From NCBI RefSeq assembly GCF_004342065.1, contig NZ_SLZU01000003.1:345762-409761 (forward strand): 64,000 bases of DNA, in the 5' to 3' direction. Of the stretch, positions 53,680-63,769 are shown in pieces. Position 1 is the stretch's first letter, and each line of letters starts with the position of its first letter. The notes beneath the pieces were generated by a model. The model did not search any database and was not told where the DNA came from. It worked only from the letters and a program-made list of their open reading frames with translations. This DNA is from Primorskyibacter sedentarius. GTDB taxonomy: Bacteria; Pseudomonadota; Alphaproteobacteria; Rhodobacterales; Rhodobacteraceae. A program made the position numbers and the translations under genes.

Positions 53680-54471
53680 ATGACTCGCATCGACGCCAAA
53701 TTCGCCGCCCTGAAGGCCGACGGAAAAAAGGCGTTTGTCGCCTATGTCATGGCGGGCGATCCGGATTACGACACCTCGCTGGAGTTGATCCGCGGCCTGC
53801 CCGCCGCCGGTGTCGACATCATTGAGATGGGTCTGCCTTTCACCGACCCGATGGCGGATGGCCCCACGATTCAGCTGGCCGGGCAGCGCGCGCTGGACGC
53901 AGGAATGACGCTGGAACGGACCCTGCAAATGGCACGCGACTTCCGCAAGAATGATGACACGACGCCGATCGTGATGATGGGCTATTACAACCCGATCTAT
54001 AATCGCGGTGTGGACAAGTTTCTGGTCGATGCGAAAGCGGCCGGCATTGACGGGCTGATCGTTGTCGATCTGCCGCCCGAAGAGGATGAAGAGCTTTGCA
54101 TCCCTGCCCAGGCAGCCGGGCTGAATTTCATCCGTCTGGCCACGCCCACCACGGATGACAAGCGCCTGCCCAAAGTGCTGCAAAACACCTCTGGCTTTGT
54201 CTATTACGTGTCGATCACCGGCATCACCGGTGCCGCGGCAGCCGAGGCGACGGATGTCGGCCCCGAAGTGGCCCGCATCAAGGCGCAGACCGATCTGCCG
54301 ATCATCGTGGGATTTGGTATCCGGACCCCCGAGGCTGCCGAAAGCATTGCCAGCGTAGCGGACGGGGCTGTTGTCGGCTCTGCCATCGTGGGGGAACTGG
54401 CAGAAGGCAAGCCGGTCGCTGACGTCCTGAGCTTCGTCAAATCGCTTGCGGACGGCGCCCACCGGGCCTGA
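53680..54471 (+). CDS. trpA: Tryptophan synthase alpha subunit
   Basis: This 263-residue TIM-barrel subunit cleaves indole-3-glycerol phosphate to indole, which is channelled to the beta subunit. Catalytic E49 (DIIEMGLPF) and D60 (TDPMADGP) occupy the classical positions. AAAGGA precedes the ATG. trpB lies about 5 kb away on the opposite strand, so the two subunits are not made from one transcript. Confidence 0.95.
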   Translation: MTRIDAKFAALKADGKKAFVAYVMAGDPDYDTSLELIRGLPAAGVDIIEMGLPFTDPMADGPTIQLAGQRALDAGMTLERTLQMARDFRKNDDTTPIVMMGYYNPIYNRGVDKFLVDAKAAGIDGLIVVDLPPEEDEELCIPAQAAGLNFIRLATPTTDDKRLPKVLQNTSGFVYYVSITGITGAAAAEATDVGPEVARIKAQTDLPIIVGFGIRTPEAAESIASVADGAVVGSAIVGELAEGKPVADVLSFVKSLADGAHRA

Positions 54472-54552
54472 CAGTCGGGTGGAGAATTGCCGCATTGCGG
54501 AAACGCGCGGCAATTGGTAACAAAACCTAACCAATCCTCCGGAGACTGCGCC

Positions 54553-55716
54553 ATGCCCGTGATCACCAACATCGAAGACCTCAAGCGCATCTACAAGCGG
54601 CGCGCGCCGAAGATGTTCTACGATTACGCGGAATCGGGCAGTTGGACGGAACAGACCTTCCGCGAAAACACGTCGGATTTCGACCAGATCCGCCTGCGTC
54701 AGCGCGTGGCCGTGGACATGACCGGACGCTCCACCGAAAGCCAGATGATCGGAGAGAAGGTGGCGATGCCCGTCGCCCTGGCCCCTGTCGGGTCAACCGG
54801 AATGCAATGCGCGGATGGCGAGATCAAGGCAGCCCGCGCGGCAGAGGCGTTTGGCGTGCCCTTCACCCTGTCGACCATGTCGATCAACTCCATCGAGGAT
54901 GTTGCCGAAGCCACGACCAAGCCTTTCTGGTTCCAGCTTTACACCATGAAGGACACCGACTTCACGTCGCGCCTGATCGAACGGGCGCGAGCCGCGCGCT
55001 GTTCGGCGCTGGTGATCACGCTGGATCTGCAAATTTTGGGCCAGCGCCACAAGGACCTGAAGAACGGTCTCTCTGCCCCGCCCAAGCTGACGCCGCGCAC
55101 GCTGCTGGACCTCAGCACGAAATGGCGTTGGTGCATGGGCATGGCGGGTGCCAAGCGGCGCGAATTCGGCAATCTTGTCGGACATGTTAAGGGCGTGACC
55201 GATCTGGCCAGCCTTGGCGCCTATACTGCCGAGCAGTTTGACCCCGCGCTGGACTGGGACAAGGTCGCCAAGCTCAAGGAGCAATGGGGCGGCAAGGTGA
55301 TCCTCAAGGGCATTCTGGATGCCGAGGACGCGAAAATGGCGCTGAAGGTCGGTGCCGATGCAATCGTGGTGTCCAACCATGGCGGGCGGCAGCTTGACGG
55401 GGCACTGAGCTCTATCCGAGCGCTGGACCCGATCCTGCAGGCCGTGGGCGGCGACACGGAAGTGCATCTCGACAGTGGCATCCGGTCGGGTCAGGACGTG
55501 CTCAAGGCGCTCGCGATGGGGGCCTCCGGCACCTATATCGGGCGTGCCTTCACCTATGGGCTGGGCGCGATGGGTCAGGAAGGCGTGACAAAAGCGCTGG
55601 AGGTCATCCACAGAGAGCTGGATGTGACCATGGCGCTTTGCGGCCGCCGCCGGATCGAAGAGCTTGACCGCGACATCCTGCTGATCCCCGAAGGGTTCGA
55701 GGGGCGCTGGCAGTAG
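54553..55716 (+). CDS. lldD: FMN-dependent alpha-hydroxy acid dehydrogenase (L-lactate dehydrogenase type)
   Basis: This 387-residue FMN enzyme oxidises an L-2-hydroxy acid such as L-lactate, feeding electrons to the respiratory chain. The catalytic base lies in VVSNHGGRQLDGA; YDYAESGSW, the LAPVGSTGM loop and LDSGIRSGQDVLKALAMGA are family motifs. GGAGA precedes the ATG at 54,553. It lies 81 bases after trpA; the grouping does not suggest a shared pathway. Glycolate or mandelate relatives are alternatives. Confidence 0.85.
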   Translation: MPVITNIEDLKRIYKRRAPKMFYDYAESGSWTEQTFRENTSDFDQIRLRQRVAVDMTGRSTESQMIGEKVAMPVALAPVGSTGMQCADGEIKAARAAEAFGVPFTLSTMSINSIEDVAEATTKPFWFQLYTMKDTDFTSRLIERARAARCSALVITLDLQILGQRHKDLKNGLSAPPKLTPRTLLDLSTKWRWCMGMAGAKRREFGNLVGHVKGVTDLASLGAYTAEQFDPALDWDKVAKLKEQWGGKVILKGILDAEDAKMALKVGADAIVVSNHGGRQLDGALSSIRALDPILQAVGGDTEVHLDSGIRSGQDVLKALAMGASGTYIGRAFTYGLGAMGQEGVTKALEVIHRELDVTMALCGRRRIEELDRDILLIPEGFEGRWQ

Positions 55717-55725
55717 CGCCTTTCA

Positions 55726-56904
55726 TTACCTGCGCGCGGTGGGGGCTGTCCCTACCCCGCGCGCCGAGGCCTGCATCAGCGTCAACACGGACGGGATGAT
55801 TGTTGCCACCAGCAAGGCGGCGGCGATGAAGGCTGCACGCAGGCCCAGATGCTCTGCCACAAATCCCATCGCGGACGGCCCCACGAAGAACCCGACGAAC
55901 CCGACCATCCAGGCGCGCGAAATCGCCAGCCCGCGCAGATCCGGCCGTACAAGCCGCCCCAAGAGCGAATTTGCCGACGGCACGATCACCGCCATCCCCG
56001 CCCCCATTATTGCCACCCCGACAACAGCCATGGGGACAGAGACCGCAAGCGCGATCGTCATTGCCCCGGCAATCCCAAGGACGGCCGAGAACAGGATCAG
56101 GCGACCTTCGCCCAGCCGATGCGCCAGCGCCTGACCGGACAGGCGGATCACCCCCATCGCAATCCCCAGCATGGTCGGGCCAAACCCGCCCGTCCCCTCT
56201 GGCGCGCCAAGCGTGCGTTCGATCAAAAGGGCAGACCAGGCCTCTGTCGCGTTCTCACCGATGAAAGAGGCGAAGAGGATTCCCCCTGTCAGAAGGATCA
56301 GGAACCAGGGCAGGCGCGTGGGCTGTGACGCATCGGGCGGGGGCGCGCTTTGCCAGCCTTTGCCCTCGTGCATCGCGGCCGCAAAGAGCAGGCCAACCAG
56401 CGCCATTGCGGGCAGGATCTGATCGGCACCAAACCCTGCGGCCCGCGCCATGCCTGTCACAAATGCCCCCCCCGCAAAGGCGAAAGAGAACATTGCATGG
56501 TTCAGGTTCATCAGCGGCATGGCGTGACGCTCTTCCAGAACGGAGATGCGGACATTGGCGCTGACATCCAGCAACGCCACCATCAGGCCCGAAAACAACA
56601 ACGCACCCGCGAAAGCGCCAAAACCCTGCGCGACGCTCAGCAGCAGATAGCCGCCCACCAGCAACATGCCAGAAACAGGCAGCACCCGCCGCCCCAGCAT
56701 CTCTCCGATCCTCGGGCTGAGATACATCGCGACAATCCCGCCCATGGCCGAAAAGAGCAGCGCCAGACCCATATCGGCATCGCTGAGCTGCGAGGCCTGC
56801 TTGAGCTCTGGCACAGAGGCCGCGAACGTGCCCCAGAACACCCCGACAGCCGCAAGGGCGATCATCGGCGCGCGCGATACGGCGATTGCCTTGGCATAGG
56901 ACAT
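55726..56904 (-). CDS. Major facilitator superfamily transporter
   Basis: This 392-residue protein has 12 predicted membrane helices in two halves, with the GLALLFSAMGGIVAMYLSPRIGEMLGRR loop after helix 2 as the MFS signature. It resembles YbjJ-like fucose/sugar-type or drug exporters, without a clear substrate. ATG 56,904 (MSYAKAIAV) is chosen since AAGGGA lies eight bases upstream; the ATG six bases earlier sits too close to that site. It is convergent with the lldD-like gene. Confidence 0.8.
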   Translation of the reverse strand: MSYAKAIAVSRAPMIALAAVGVFWGTFAASVPELKQASQLSDADMGLALLFSAMGGIVAMYLSPRIGEMLGRRVLPVSGMLLVGGYLLLSVAQGFGAFAGALLFSGLMVALLDVSANVRISVLEERHAMPLMNLNHAMFSFAFAGGAFVTGMARAAGFGADQILPAMALVGLLFAAAMHEGKGWQSAPPPDASQPTRLPWFLILLTGGILFASFIGENATEAWSALLIERTLGAPEGTGGFGPTMLGIAMGVIRLSGQALAHRLGEGRLILFSAVLGIAGAMTIALAVSVPMAVVGVAIMGAGMAVIVPSANSLLGRLVRPDLRGLAISRAWMVGFVGFFVGPSAMGFVAEHLGLRAAFIAAALLVATIIPSVLTLMQASARGVGTAPTARR

Positions 56905-57129
56905 GGCCATCCCTTCGATGGTGGGTAAAGCGCCCCGCCGGAAATCGGCGTCATGGGGTGTCGGCTGCGCTACACCGTGCTTGATCTTGCGGAAAGTAAC
57001 AAGGTGAAGCGCTTTGGAAAGCTTCGTTTCGAATCGACTTTCCAAGCCGGGGGAATTGCCCTATACGCGCGGCTTCACGCGGGGTTACAGCCTTGGAGGA
57101 ACCCTGCCTCAATTAATGGAGAATACAAC

Positions 57130-57777
57130 ATGGCTGGTGAGATCCCTGATCTTATTGCCCAGGAACGCACGGGGACAGGCAAGGGCGCCGCTCGCGCAGC
57201 ACGTCGTGCTAACATGGTTCCGGGCGTCGTTTTTGGTGGCGATAAAGACCCCCTAGCGATTCAGATCCCTTTCAATGAACTGCTCAAGCGCCTGAAAGCT
57301 GGACGTTTCAAATCCACGCTGTTCAACCTGAAGGTTGAAGGCCAGGAAGACGTCCGCGTGATCTGCCGCGACGTGCAGCGCGATGTCGTCAAGGATTTGC
57401 CGACGCATTTCGACCTGCTGCGCCTGCGCCGCACCACGCGACTGAACCTGTTCATCGCGGTTGAATTTATCGGCCACGACGACTGCCCCGGCCTGCGCAA
57501 GGGCGGCGTTCTGACCGTTGTGCGCCCCGAGGTGGAACTGAACGTGCTGGCGGGCGATATCCCCGATCACATCACGATCGACATCTCCGGCAAGGAAATC
57601 GGCGACGTTCTGCACATCAGCGACGTTGTCCTGCCTGAGGGTGCCAAGCCGACCATCGACCGCGATTTCGTGATTGCCAACCTGTCCGCACCGTCGGGCC
57701 TGAAGGCTGCCGATGACGAGGAAGAGGAAGAGGTCGCAGCGGACGAGGTTCCTGCAATCGAGGTCGACGAGAGCTGA
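57130..57777 (+). CDS. rplY: 50S ribosomal protein L25/CTC family
   Basis: This 215-residue CTC-type bL25 binds 5S rRNA. The N-terminal L25 domain ([25 protein letters not shown]) is followed by the TL5-like beta domain and an acidic tail ([12 protein letters not shown]). This long form is linked to stress roles in other bacteria. It precedes pth, a pairing conserved in many bacteria. A terminator follows between the two. Confidence 0.93.
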   Translation: MAGEIPDLIAQERTGTGKGAARAARRANMVPGVVFGGDKDPLAIQIPFNELLKRLKAGRFKSTLFNLKVEGQEDVRVICRDVQRDVVKDLPTHFDLLRLRRTTRLNLFIAVEFIGHDDCPGLRKGGVLTVVRPEVELNVLAGDIPDHITIDISGKEIGDVLHISDVVLPEGAKPTIDRDFVIANLSAPSGLKAADDEEEEEVAADEVPAIEVDES

Positions 57778-57804
57778 TCCCAGCCCTTTCGAGCCGAGCT
57801 TTCG

Positions 57805-57836
57805 CGGCCCCTGCCTTCCCGGCGGGGGCCGTTTTC
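57805..57836 (+). terminator. Rho-independent terminator after rplY
   Basis: CGGCCCCTGCC / GGCGGGGGCCG with a five-base loop (57,805-57,831; one T-G wobble), followed by TTTTCC. It would separate rplY from pth. Confidence 0.78.
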
Positions 57837-57911
57837 CGTTTCCGGCACCGCTTTTCATTGCAGCGCGTTCCGCCTATGTAGCCGGGCAGACGCAGCAAGG
57901 GGGCAGAACCC

Positions 57912-58619
57912 ATGAAACTCTTTGTCGGCTTGGGCAATCCGGGCGCGAAATACGCAGGCACCCGGCACAATATCGGCTTCATGGCGGTGGACCGGATCCA
58001 GGCGGATCACGGCTTTGCCCCGTGGAAGTCAAAGTTTCAGGGCCAGATCAGCGAAGGTCGGCTTGGGTCGGAAAAGGTGCTGCTGCTCAAGCCCGAGACC
58101 TTCATGAACCTGTCCGGCCAATCGGTTGGCGAAGCGATGCGGTTCTACAAGCTAACTCCTGAAGATGTCTGCGTTTTCCACGACGAGCTGGACCTTGCGC
58201 CGGGACGGTTGAAGGTCAAGACGGGGGGCGGGCACGCGGGGCATAACGGGTTGCGGTCGATGCATGCGCATATCGGAGAGGCCTATCAGCGGGTGCGCCT
58301 TGGGATCGGCCATCCCGGTCGCAAGGAGCTGGTGTCGGGATATGTTCTGCATGATTTCGCGCGCGCGGATGCGGCCTGGCTGGACGATCTGATGCGCGGC
58401 ATTTCGGACGGGGCGGCGGAGCTGGCTGCGGGCGATGCGGGGCGTTTCATGAATGCCGTGGCGCTGCGCACGACCCCGCCACGGGCCGCGACTGGCACGC
58501 GCAACAAGGGCGAAAAGACGCCCGCGAAGATGCCTCAACCCGTTGAAAAGGCTACTGAACCGGCAGAGGAGCCGGACAAGCGCAGCGCGTTGCAAAAGCT
58601 GGCGGACCGGTTCCGTTAA
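57912..58619 (+). CDS. pth: Peptidyl-tRNA hydrolase
   Basis: This 235-residue enzyme recycles peptidyl-tRNA by cleaving the ester bond. Active-site N9 and H19 ([18 protein letters not shown]), FMNLSG and the HDELDLAPG and [12 protein letters not shown] blocks are present. The usual length is about 190; residues 190-235 form a charged, low-complexity tail (rich in Lys, Glu and Pro) seen in other alphaproteobacteria. Confidence 0.94.
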   Translation: MKLFVGLGNPGAKYAGTRHNIGFMAVDRIQADHGFAPWKSKFQGQISEGRLGSEKVLLLKPETFMNLSGQSVGEAMRFYKLTPEDVCVFHDELDLAPGRLKVKTGGGHAGHNGLRSMHAHIGEAYQRVRLGIGHPGRKELVSGYVLHDFARADAAWLDDLMRGISDGAAELAAGDAGRFMNAVALRTTPPRAATGTRNKGEKTPAKMPQPVEKATEPAEEPDKRSALQKLADRFR

Positions 58620-58830
58620 GCAGCACCGCCCTCGCGCAATCCCTTTGCAACCGGCCCTGCACCGTAATGCGCCGCATCTGGTTTGCGGGTGAATATTTCC
58701 CCTGCCCCGCCAAGCTGGCTCTGGCCGGGAATGGCCCGCTGGGGTTATCCTGAAACAGGTGGCCAAGGTTGAACGCCCGTCCGATGACGTGGGCGGAGCC
58801 TGGCATTGCAGTTAGCGGACGGAGGCGTCT

Positions 58831-59211
58831 ATGCCCAAAAAAGACCCTGAAATCAACGTATTGGGCGGCAGGCTGGAGCCTTGCTCCCTATCGCCGGTGA
58901 CAGGCTATTTCCGCGACGGGGCCTGCAATACCTGCGCCGAGGATCAGGGCAGCCACACGGTCTGCGCGGTGATGACGGCGGAATTTCTGGCTTATTCCAA
59001 GTATGTAGGGAATGATCTGTCGACGCCGCGACCGGAATTTTCCTTTGCCGGGTTGAAGCCCGGTGACCGCTGGTGCCTGTGCGCCGGGCGTTTTCTGCAG
59101 GCGCATGACGAGGGATGCGCGCCGCGTGTCCATCTGGAAGCCACCCATCTGCGGGCGCTGGACATCATCCCGCTGAGGGTGCTGGAGGCCCATTCCACCG
59201 ACGCAGTTTGA
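58831..59211 (+). CDS. DUF2237 family protein
   Basis: This 126-residue cytoplasmic protein is recognised as DUF2237 from NVLGGRLEPCS, GYFRDGACNT, GSHTVCAVMTAEFL, YSKYVGNDLSTPRPEF and GDRWCLCAGRF. Several conserved cysteines (CNTC, C46, WCLC) could bind metal. No function is known. It stands alone between pth and the convergent trpB. Confidence 0.8.
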   Translation: MPKKDPEINVLGGRLEPCSLSPVTGYFRDGACNTCAEDQGSHTVCAVMTAEFLAYSKYVGNDLSTPRPEFSFAGLKPGDRWCLCAGRFLQAHDEGCAPRVHLEATHLRALDIIPLRVLEAHSTDAV

Positions 59212-59407
59212 GGCCTTTTGTGCTTTTTGTACTCTGAATATGTACAAAAGCCCTGATGGCCGGAAATTGCGGGTAAAATTGGGTGGGGTTGGGCCTGCCG
59301 GGCGCGCCGAAACCCGCAGGCTGGATCAGTCCATTCCGCTGCCGGAAGTGAGGCGGCCGCCCGCGCCATCGCCCCGCTGATGCGGGGCGTTGACGGTCTG
59401 AGCGGGC

Positions 59408-60652
59408 TCAGCCTGTGACGCGCCCTTCGGTATCGCTCATGTCGAAGCCAAGATGCTTGGCCACGGTGAAGATGTCCTTGTCGCCACGGCCACACATGTT
59501 CATGCAGATGATGTGATCCTTGGGCAGGTCGGGTGCGATCTTCATCACGTGGGCCAGCGCGTGGCTGGGTTCCAGCGCGGGGATGATGCCTTCTTGTGCG
59601 CAGCAAAGCTGGAACGCTTCGAGCGCTTCGGCATCGGTGATCGCGACATATTGCGCGCGGCCCGTATCGTGCAGCCAGCTGTGTTCCGGCCCGATGCCGG
59701 GATAGTCCAGACCGGCGGAGATCGAAAACCCTTCAAGGATCTGCCCGTCATCATCCTGCAAAAGGTAGGTGCGGTTGCCATGCAACACGCCCGGACGCCC
59801 GCCGGTGAGAGAGGCGCAATGCTCCATCTTGGCATTCACGCCCTTGCCGCCGGCCTCGACCCCAATGATGTTCACGGATTTGTCGTCCAGGAACGGGTAG
59901 AACAGGCCCATCGCGTTGGACCCGCCCCCGATGGCGGCGATCAGCGTGTCGGGCAGACGGCCCTCTTGCTGCTGCAACTGCTCTTTGGCTTCCTTGCCGA
60001 TGATCGACTGGAAATCGCGGACCATCGCGGGGTAAGGATGCGGGCCTGCGACCGTGCCAATGCAGTAGAACGTGTCGCGCACATTGGTCACCCAGTCGCG
60101 CAGCGCATCGTTCATCGCGTCCTTCAGCGTGCCGCGGCCAGAAGTCACGGGGATCACCTCTGCCCCCAGAAGGCGCATGCGGAACACGTTGGGCGCCTGA
60201 CGTTCAACATCATGTGCGCCCATATAGACCACGCATTTCAGGCCGAACTTGGCACAGACCGTCGCGGTGGCAACGCCGTGCTGACCGGCGCCTGTTTCAG
60301 CGATGATCCGGGTCTTGCCCATCCGGCGGGCAAGGATGATCTGGCCCAGCACGTTGTTGATCTTATGCGCGCCGGTATGGTTCAGCTCGTCGCGCTTGAG
60401 GTAGATCTTGGCGCCGCCCAGATGGTTGGTCAGGCGCTCGGCGAAATACATCGGGCTGGGTCGGCCAACATAATGGGTCCAGAGATCGTTCATCTCGTCC
60501 CAGAATTCGGTGTCGGTCTTGGCCCGTTCATACTGTTCCTCAAGTTCGAGGATCAGCGGCATCAGGGTTTCAGACACGAACCGGCCGCCGAACTTGCCGA
60601 AACGGCCCTTTTCGTCGGGCCCGGTCATGAAGCTGTTGAAGAGATCGTTCAT
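59408..60652 (-). CDS. trpB: Tryptophan synthase beta subunit
   Basis: This 414-residue PLP enzyme condenses indole with serine to make tryptophan. The PLP lysine is K97 in HTGAHKINN, with the phosphate-binding GGGSNAMG and the CGRGDKD C-terminus. It is transcribed toward trpA, which lies on the plus strand 5 kb away. trpF is not upstream; instead the 343-base gap to rpsA holds divergent promoters. Confidence 0.95.
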   Translation of the reverse strand: MNDLFNSFMTGPDEKGRFGKFGGRFVSETLMPLILELEEQYERAKTDTEFWDEMNDLWTHYVGRPSPMYFAERLTNHLGGAKIYLKRDELNHTGAHKINNVLGQIILARRMGKTRIIAETGAGQHGVATATVCAKFGLKCVVYMGAHDVERQAPNVFRMRLLGAEVIPVTSGRGTLKDAMNDALRDWVTNVRDTFYCIGTVAGPHPYPAMVRDFQSIIGKEAKEQLQQQEGRLPDTLIAAIGGGSNAMGLFYPFLDDKSVNIIGVEAGGKGVNAKMEHCASLTGGRPGVLHGNRTYLLQDDDGQILEGFSISAGLDYPGIGPEHSWLHDTGRAQYVAITDAEALEAFQLCCAQEGIIPALEPSHALAHVMKIAPDLPKDHIICMNMCGRGDKDIFTVAKHLGFDMSDTEGRVTG

Positions 60653-60995
60653 CGGTTGCGCCCCGCGTTTATTCGACCTTCTTCTTAACGCCCAAAGCGG
60701 CCGAAGGAAATGGCAGCGACAGGTGTTTTTGCCCGCGAAGCTGCCCCTGCGTCAGCAAGGCCGCGCCGGCAATTGCAGTGGGGAGTTGAACATCCCGTGC
60801 AACCCCGCTATACCGCGCGCGTCGACAAGGCGAAAATGCCGCGAAATATCGAGATCGAGCAGGGTCGGATCAACCGGCCCTCTTTGTTTTGCGGATCGCC
60901 CGAGGACCAACCCGTTACGCCTCAAGGCGGACATCATCAAGACCGGCGGAGACAACCGCTCGGCCAGAAAACATCTTAAAGGATCTAGACGCCAC
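60653..60995. other. Divergent regulatory region between trpB and rpsA
   Basis: 343 bases without a called gene. It contains the candidate rpsA promoter at 60,786-60,814 and an expected rpsA leader of about 175 bases, which could hold an S1 autoregulatory structure. A frame at 60,710-60,979 shows no motif. Confidence 0.5.
60786..60814 (+). promoter_or_regulatory. Candidate rpsA promoter
   Basis: TTGAAC (60,786-60,791) and TATACC (60,809-60,814) are separated by exactly 17 bases, a good match to a housekeeping sigma-factor promoter, on the rpsA strand. Confidence 0.6.
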
Positions 60996-62678
60996 ATGGC
61001 TGAACACACATCGATGGAGGAATTCGAAGCCCTCCTGAACGAAAGCTTCGAAATGGACACACCCGAAGAGGGCAGTGTTGTTAAGGGCAAGGTCATCGCA
61101 GTCGAAGCGGGACAGGCCATCATCGACGTAGGCTACAAGATGGAAGGCCGCGTCGACCTCAAAGAATTTGCAAACCCCGGCGAAGCGCCCGAAATCAATG
61201 TCGGCGACGAAGTCGAGGTTTTCCTGCGGTCTGCAGAAAACTCGCGCGGTGAAGCAGTTATCTCTCGTGAGATGGCCCGCCGCGAAGAAGCCTGGGACCG
61301 TCTGGAAAAAGCCTATGCCGACGACGAGCGCGTCGAAGGTGCGATCTTTGGTCGTGTCAAAGGCGGCTTCACTGTCGATCTGGGCGGCGCGGTTGCGTTC
61401 CTGCCCGGCTCTCAGGTTGATGTGCGCCCCGTGCGCGATGCGGGCCCTCTGATGGGTCTCAAGCAGCCGTTCCAGATCCTGAAAATGGACCGTCGTCGTG
61501 GCAACATCGTGGTTTCGCGCCGTGCGATCCTCGAAGAATCGCGTGCCGAACAGCGCGCCGAAGTCATCGCCAACCTCACCGAAGGTCAGGCAGTGGACGG
61601 CGTGGTCAAGAACATCACCGAATACGGTGCGTTCGTTGATCTGGGCGGCGTAGACGGCCTGCTGCACGTCACCGACATGGCATGGCGACGTGTGAACCAC
61701 CCCTCCGAGATCCTGTCGATCGGCGAAACCGTCAAGGTTCAGGTCATCAAGATCAACAAGGAAACCCACCGTATCAGCCTGGGCATGAAGCAGCTTCAGG
61801 AAGATCCGTGGGATATGGTTGCCGCGAAATTCCCGCTGGAATCCGTGCATACCGGCCGCGTGACCAACATCACCGATTACGGCGCGTTCGTCGAGCTGGA
61901 GCCCGGTGTCGAAGGTCTGGTTCACGTCTCCGAGATGTCCTGGACCAAGAAGAACGTGCATCCCGGCAAGATCGTTTCGACCAGCCAGGAAGTCGAAGTC
62001 ATGGTTCTGGAAATCGATCCGGCCAAGCGCCGCGTTTCGCTCGGTCTCAAGCAGACCATGCGCAACCCGTGGGAAGTCTTTGCCGAGACCCATCCCGAAG
62101 GCACGCATGTCGAGGGCGAAGTCAAGAACATCACCGAATTCGGTCTGTTCATCGGCCTCGAAGGCGAGATCGACGGCATGGTTCACCTGTCCGACCTCAG
62201 CTGGGACCAGCGCGGCGAAGAAGCCATTCAGGAATACCGCAAGGGCGATATCGTTCAGGCGGTTGTCTCTGAGGTTGACGTCGAGAAGGAGCGCATCTCG
62301 CTCTCCATCAAGGCGCTGGGTGGCGACAAGTTCGCTGACGCGGTTGGCGGCGTGAAGCGCGGCTCCATCGTGACTGTCGAAGTGACCGCGATCGAAGATG
62401 GCGGCATCGAGGTGGAATACGAAGGCATGAAGTCCTTCATCCGCCGTTCCGACCTGTCGCGCGACCGTTCCGAGCAGCGCCCCGAGCGTTTCTCGGTCGG
62501 CAACAAGGTCGACGTACGCGTCACCAATGTCGACGCCAAGACCCGCAAGCTGGGCCTGTCGATCAAGGCGCGCGAGATCGCCGAAGAGAAAGAGGCCGTG
62601 CAGCAGTATGGCTCCTCCGACTCAGGCGCATCGCTGGGCGACATCCTGGGTGCCGCACTCAAGAGCGGCGACGAGTAA
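60996..62678 (+). CDS. rpsA: 30S ribosomal protein S1
   Basis: This 560-residue protein binds mRNA on the 30S subunit with six S1 (OB-fold) domains, at about residues 27-93, 112-178, 198-266, 283-353, 370-440 and 457-526. Repeated motifs such as VKNITEYGAFVDLG, VTNITDYGAFVELE and VKNITEFGLFIGLE mark domains 3-5. The start MAEHTSMEEFEALL has AAAGGA 12 bases upstream. A terminator follows. cmk, the usual upstream neighbour, is absent from the gap. Confidence 0.96.
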   Translation: MAEHTSMEEFEALLNESFEMDTPEEGSVVKGKVIAVEAGQAIIDVGYKMEGRVDLKEFANPGEAPEINVGDEVEVFLRSAENSRGEAVISREMARREEAWDRLEKAYADDERVEGAIFGRVKGGFTVDLGGAVAFLPGSQVDVRPVRDAGPLMGLKQPFQILKMDRRRGNIVVSRRAILEESRAEQRAEVIANLTEGQAVDGVVKNITEYGAFVDLGGVDGLLHVTDMAWRRVNHPSEILSIGETVKVQVIKINKETHRISLGMKQLQEDPWDMVAAKFPLESVHTGRVTNITDYGAFVELEPGVEGLVHVSEMSWTKKNVHPGKIVSTSQEVEVMVLEIDPAKRRVSLGLKQTMRNPWEVFAETHPEGTHVEGEVKNITEFGLFIGLEGEIDGMVHLSDLSWDQRGEEAIQEYRKGDIVQAVVSEVDVEKERISLSIKALGGDKFADAVGGVKRGSIVTVEVTAIEDGGIEVEYEGMKSFIRRSDLSRDRSEQRPERFSVGNKVDVRVTNVDAKTRKLGLSIKAREIAEEKEAVQQYGSSDSGASLGDILGAALKSGDE

Positions 62679-62705
62679 ACCTTCGGGTTCAACAAGATGC
62701 AGAAA

Positions 62706-62734
62706 GGCCCCGGCACAGCGCCGGGACCTTTTTT
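62706..62734 (+). terminator. Rho-independent terminator after rpsA
   Basis: GGCCCCGGC / GCCGGGACC (one mismatch) with a five-base loop, followed by TTTTTT at 62,729-62,734, about 27 bases after the rpsA stop. Confidence 0.82.
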
Positions 62735-62890
62735 CATGCGCATCTGCGCCGCACGGCTACATACGGTTGGCGGACAAAGTTACCATTCATGTTGACGCCC
62801 TCAATGTATGCGGTTTCTGGAACCCACCTTCCTGAGTTTGGTGTGATTTGAGACTCAAGGCCTGTTGGATAGCAGGAAGTGAGTTTCTCA

Positions 62891-63295
62891 ATGGAGACTA
62901 CGAGAGAGTTTCTCAGAAATCTGGGTGCCGAAATCTCAGATAGCGGGCATCGACGGTGGCCGGATGATCTGAAGGCGCGGATTGTGACGGAAACGCTGGT
63001 GCCGGGAGCGTCGGTGAATGACGTGGCCCGCAGGTATGATCTCCGTCCCAACCACCTATCGTCGTGGCGGCGGATGGCCAAGGATGGGGGGCTTGTTTTG
63101 CCTGCGCCGGACGCTGGGGTGGAGTTCGCCCCTTTGGTGGTGTTCGATGTTGAGCCCCCTCCGCCTGCCGATGAGCCTGAACCGGTGACCTCAGTGATCG
63201 AGATCATTGCGGGGTCGGTTTCTGTCCGGCTGGACAATGCCACGCCTGCGGGACGAATTGCGGACATCGTGCGCGCACTTGGGGTCGGCGCATGA
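62891..63295 (+). CDS. tnpA: IS66-family accessory protein TnpA
   Basis: This 134-residue helix-turn-helix protein of IS66-type elements is recognised by HRRWPDDLKARIVTETLVPGASVNDVARRYDL and NHLSSWRRMAKDG. It is the first of three genes in this element class, and its role in transposition is accessory. ATG 62,891 has AGGAAG upstream; a GTG four codons earlier is possible. It overlaps tnpB by four bases (ATGA). Confidence 0.85.
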   Translation: METTREFLRNLGAEISDSGHRRWPDDLKARIVTETLVPGASVNDVARRYDLRPNHLSSWRRMAKDGGLVLPAPDAGVEFAPLVVFDVEPPPPADEPEPVTSVIEIIAGSVSVRLDNATPAGRIADIVRALGVGA

Positions 63296-63646
63296 TCTTT
63301 CCGTCGAACCGGGTGCGCATACTGGTGGCGACGCAGCCCGTCGATTTCCGCAAGGGACACGATGGCCTCACCGCTATGGTGCAATCCGTGCTCCGCAAGG
63401 ACCCGTTCACCGGGACGGTGTTCGTGTTCCGAGCCAAGCGCCTTGGATCGGTTGAAGCTGCTCTATTGGGACGGCAGCGGCCTTGTCATGGCTTACAAGC
63501 GGCTGGAGGAAACGACGTTCGCCTGGCCCGCAATCAAGGACGGGATGATGGCGCTGAACCACGCGCAGTTCGAGGCACTTTTTGCGGGGCTCGATTGGCG
63601 AAAGGTGAAGGCGCTGGAGGCTCGCCCACCGGCTGCGGCAGAGTGA
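63292..63646 (+). pseudogene. tnpB: IS66-family TnpB, frameshifted
   Basis: The frame starts MIFPSNRVRILVATQPVDFRKG and continues to FVFRAKR at about 63,440. The rest of the family sequence (LDRLKLLYWDGSGLVMAYKRLEE ... KALEARPPAAAE) is found in another frame, ending at 63,646. One base lost, or two gained, near 63,440 explains this. TnpB of IS66 is not known to need frameshifting, so the gene is probably dead, or a base was misread. Confidence 0.8.
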
Positions 63647-63700
63647 CTCAACCGACTGATCTGAAGCGCGCTTTCGATGCGTGCGGTATATGTTTCGCGC

Positions 63701-63768
63701 ATGTCTTCCACCACTCGGATCAATCTGTCTGCTGTCCCAGAAGATCAGCGCATTGCCATCTCCCCCCT
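63701..63768 (+). pseudogene. tnpC: IS66-family TnpC transposase, N-terminal stub
   Basis: An ATG 55 bases after tnpB begins MSSTTRINLSAVPEDQRIAI, plausible for the start of the DDE transposase TnpC, which is normally about 500 residues. The frame changes character at about 63,768 and stops at 63,835, because another mobile element begins there. Confidence 0.55.
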
Positions 63769-63769
63769 G

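Noticed and set aside
60915..62186. 423-codon minus-strand frame opposite rpsA
   Set aside because: Shadow of the strongly conserved S1 gene; no motif or start signal.
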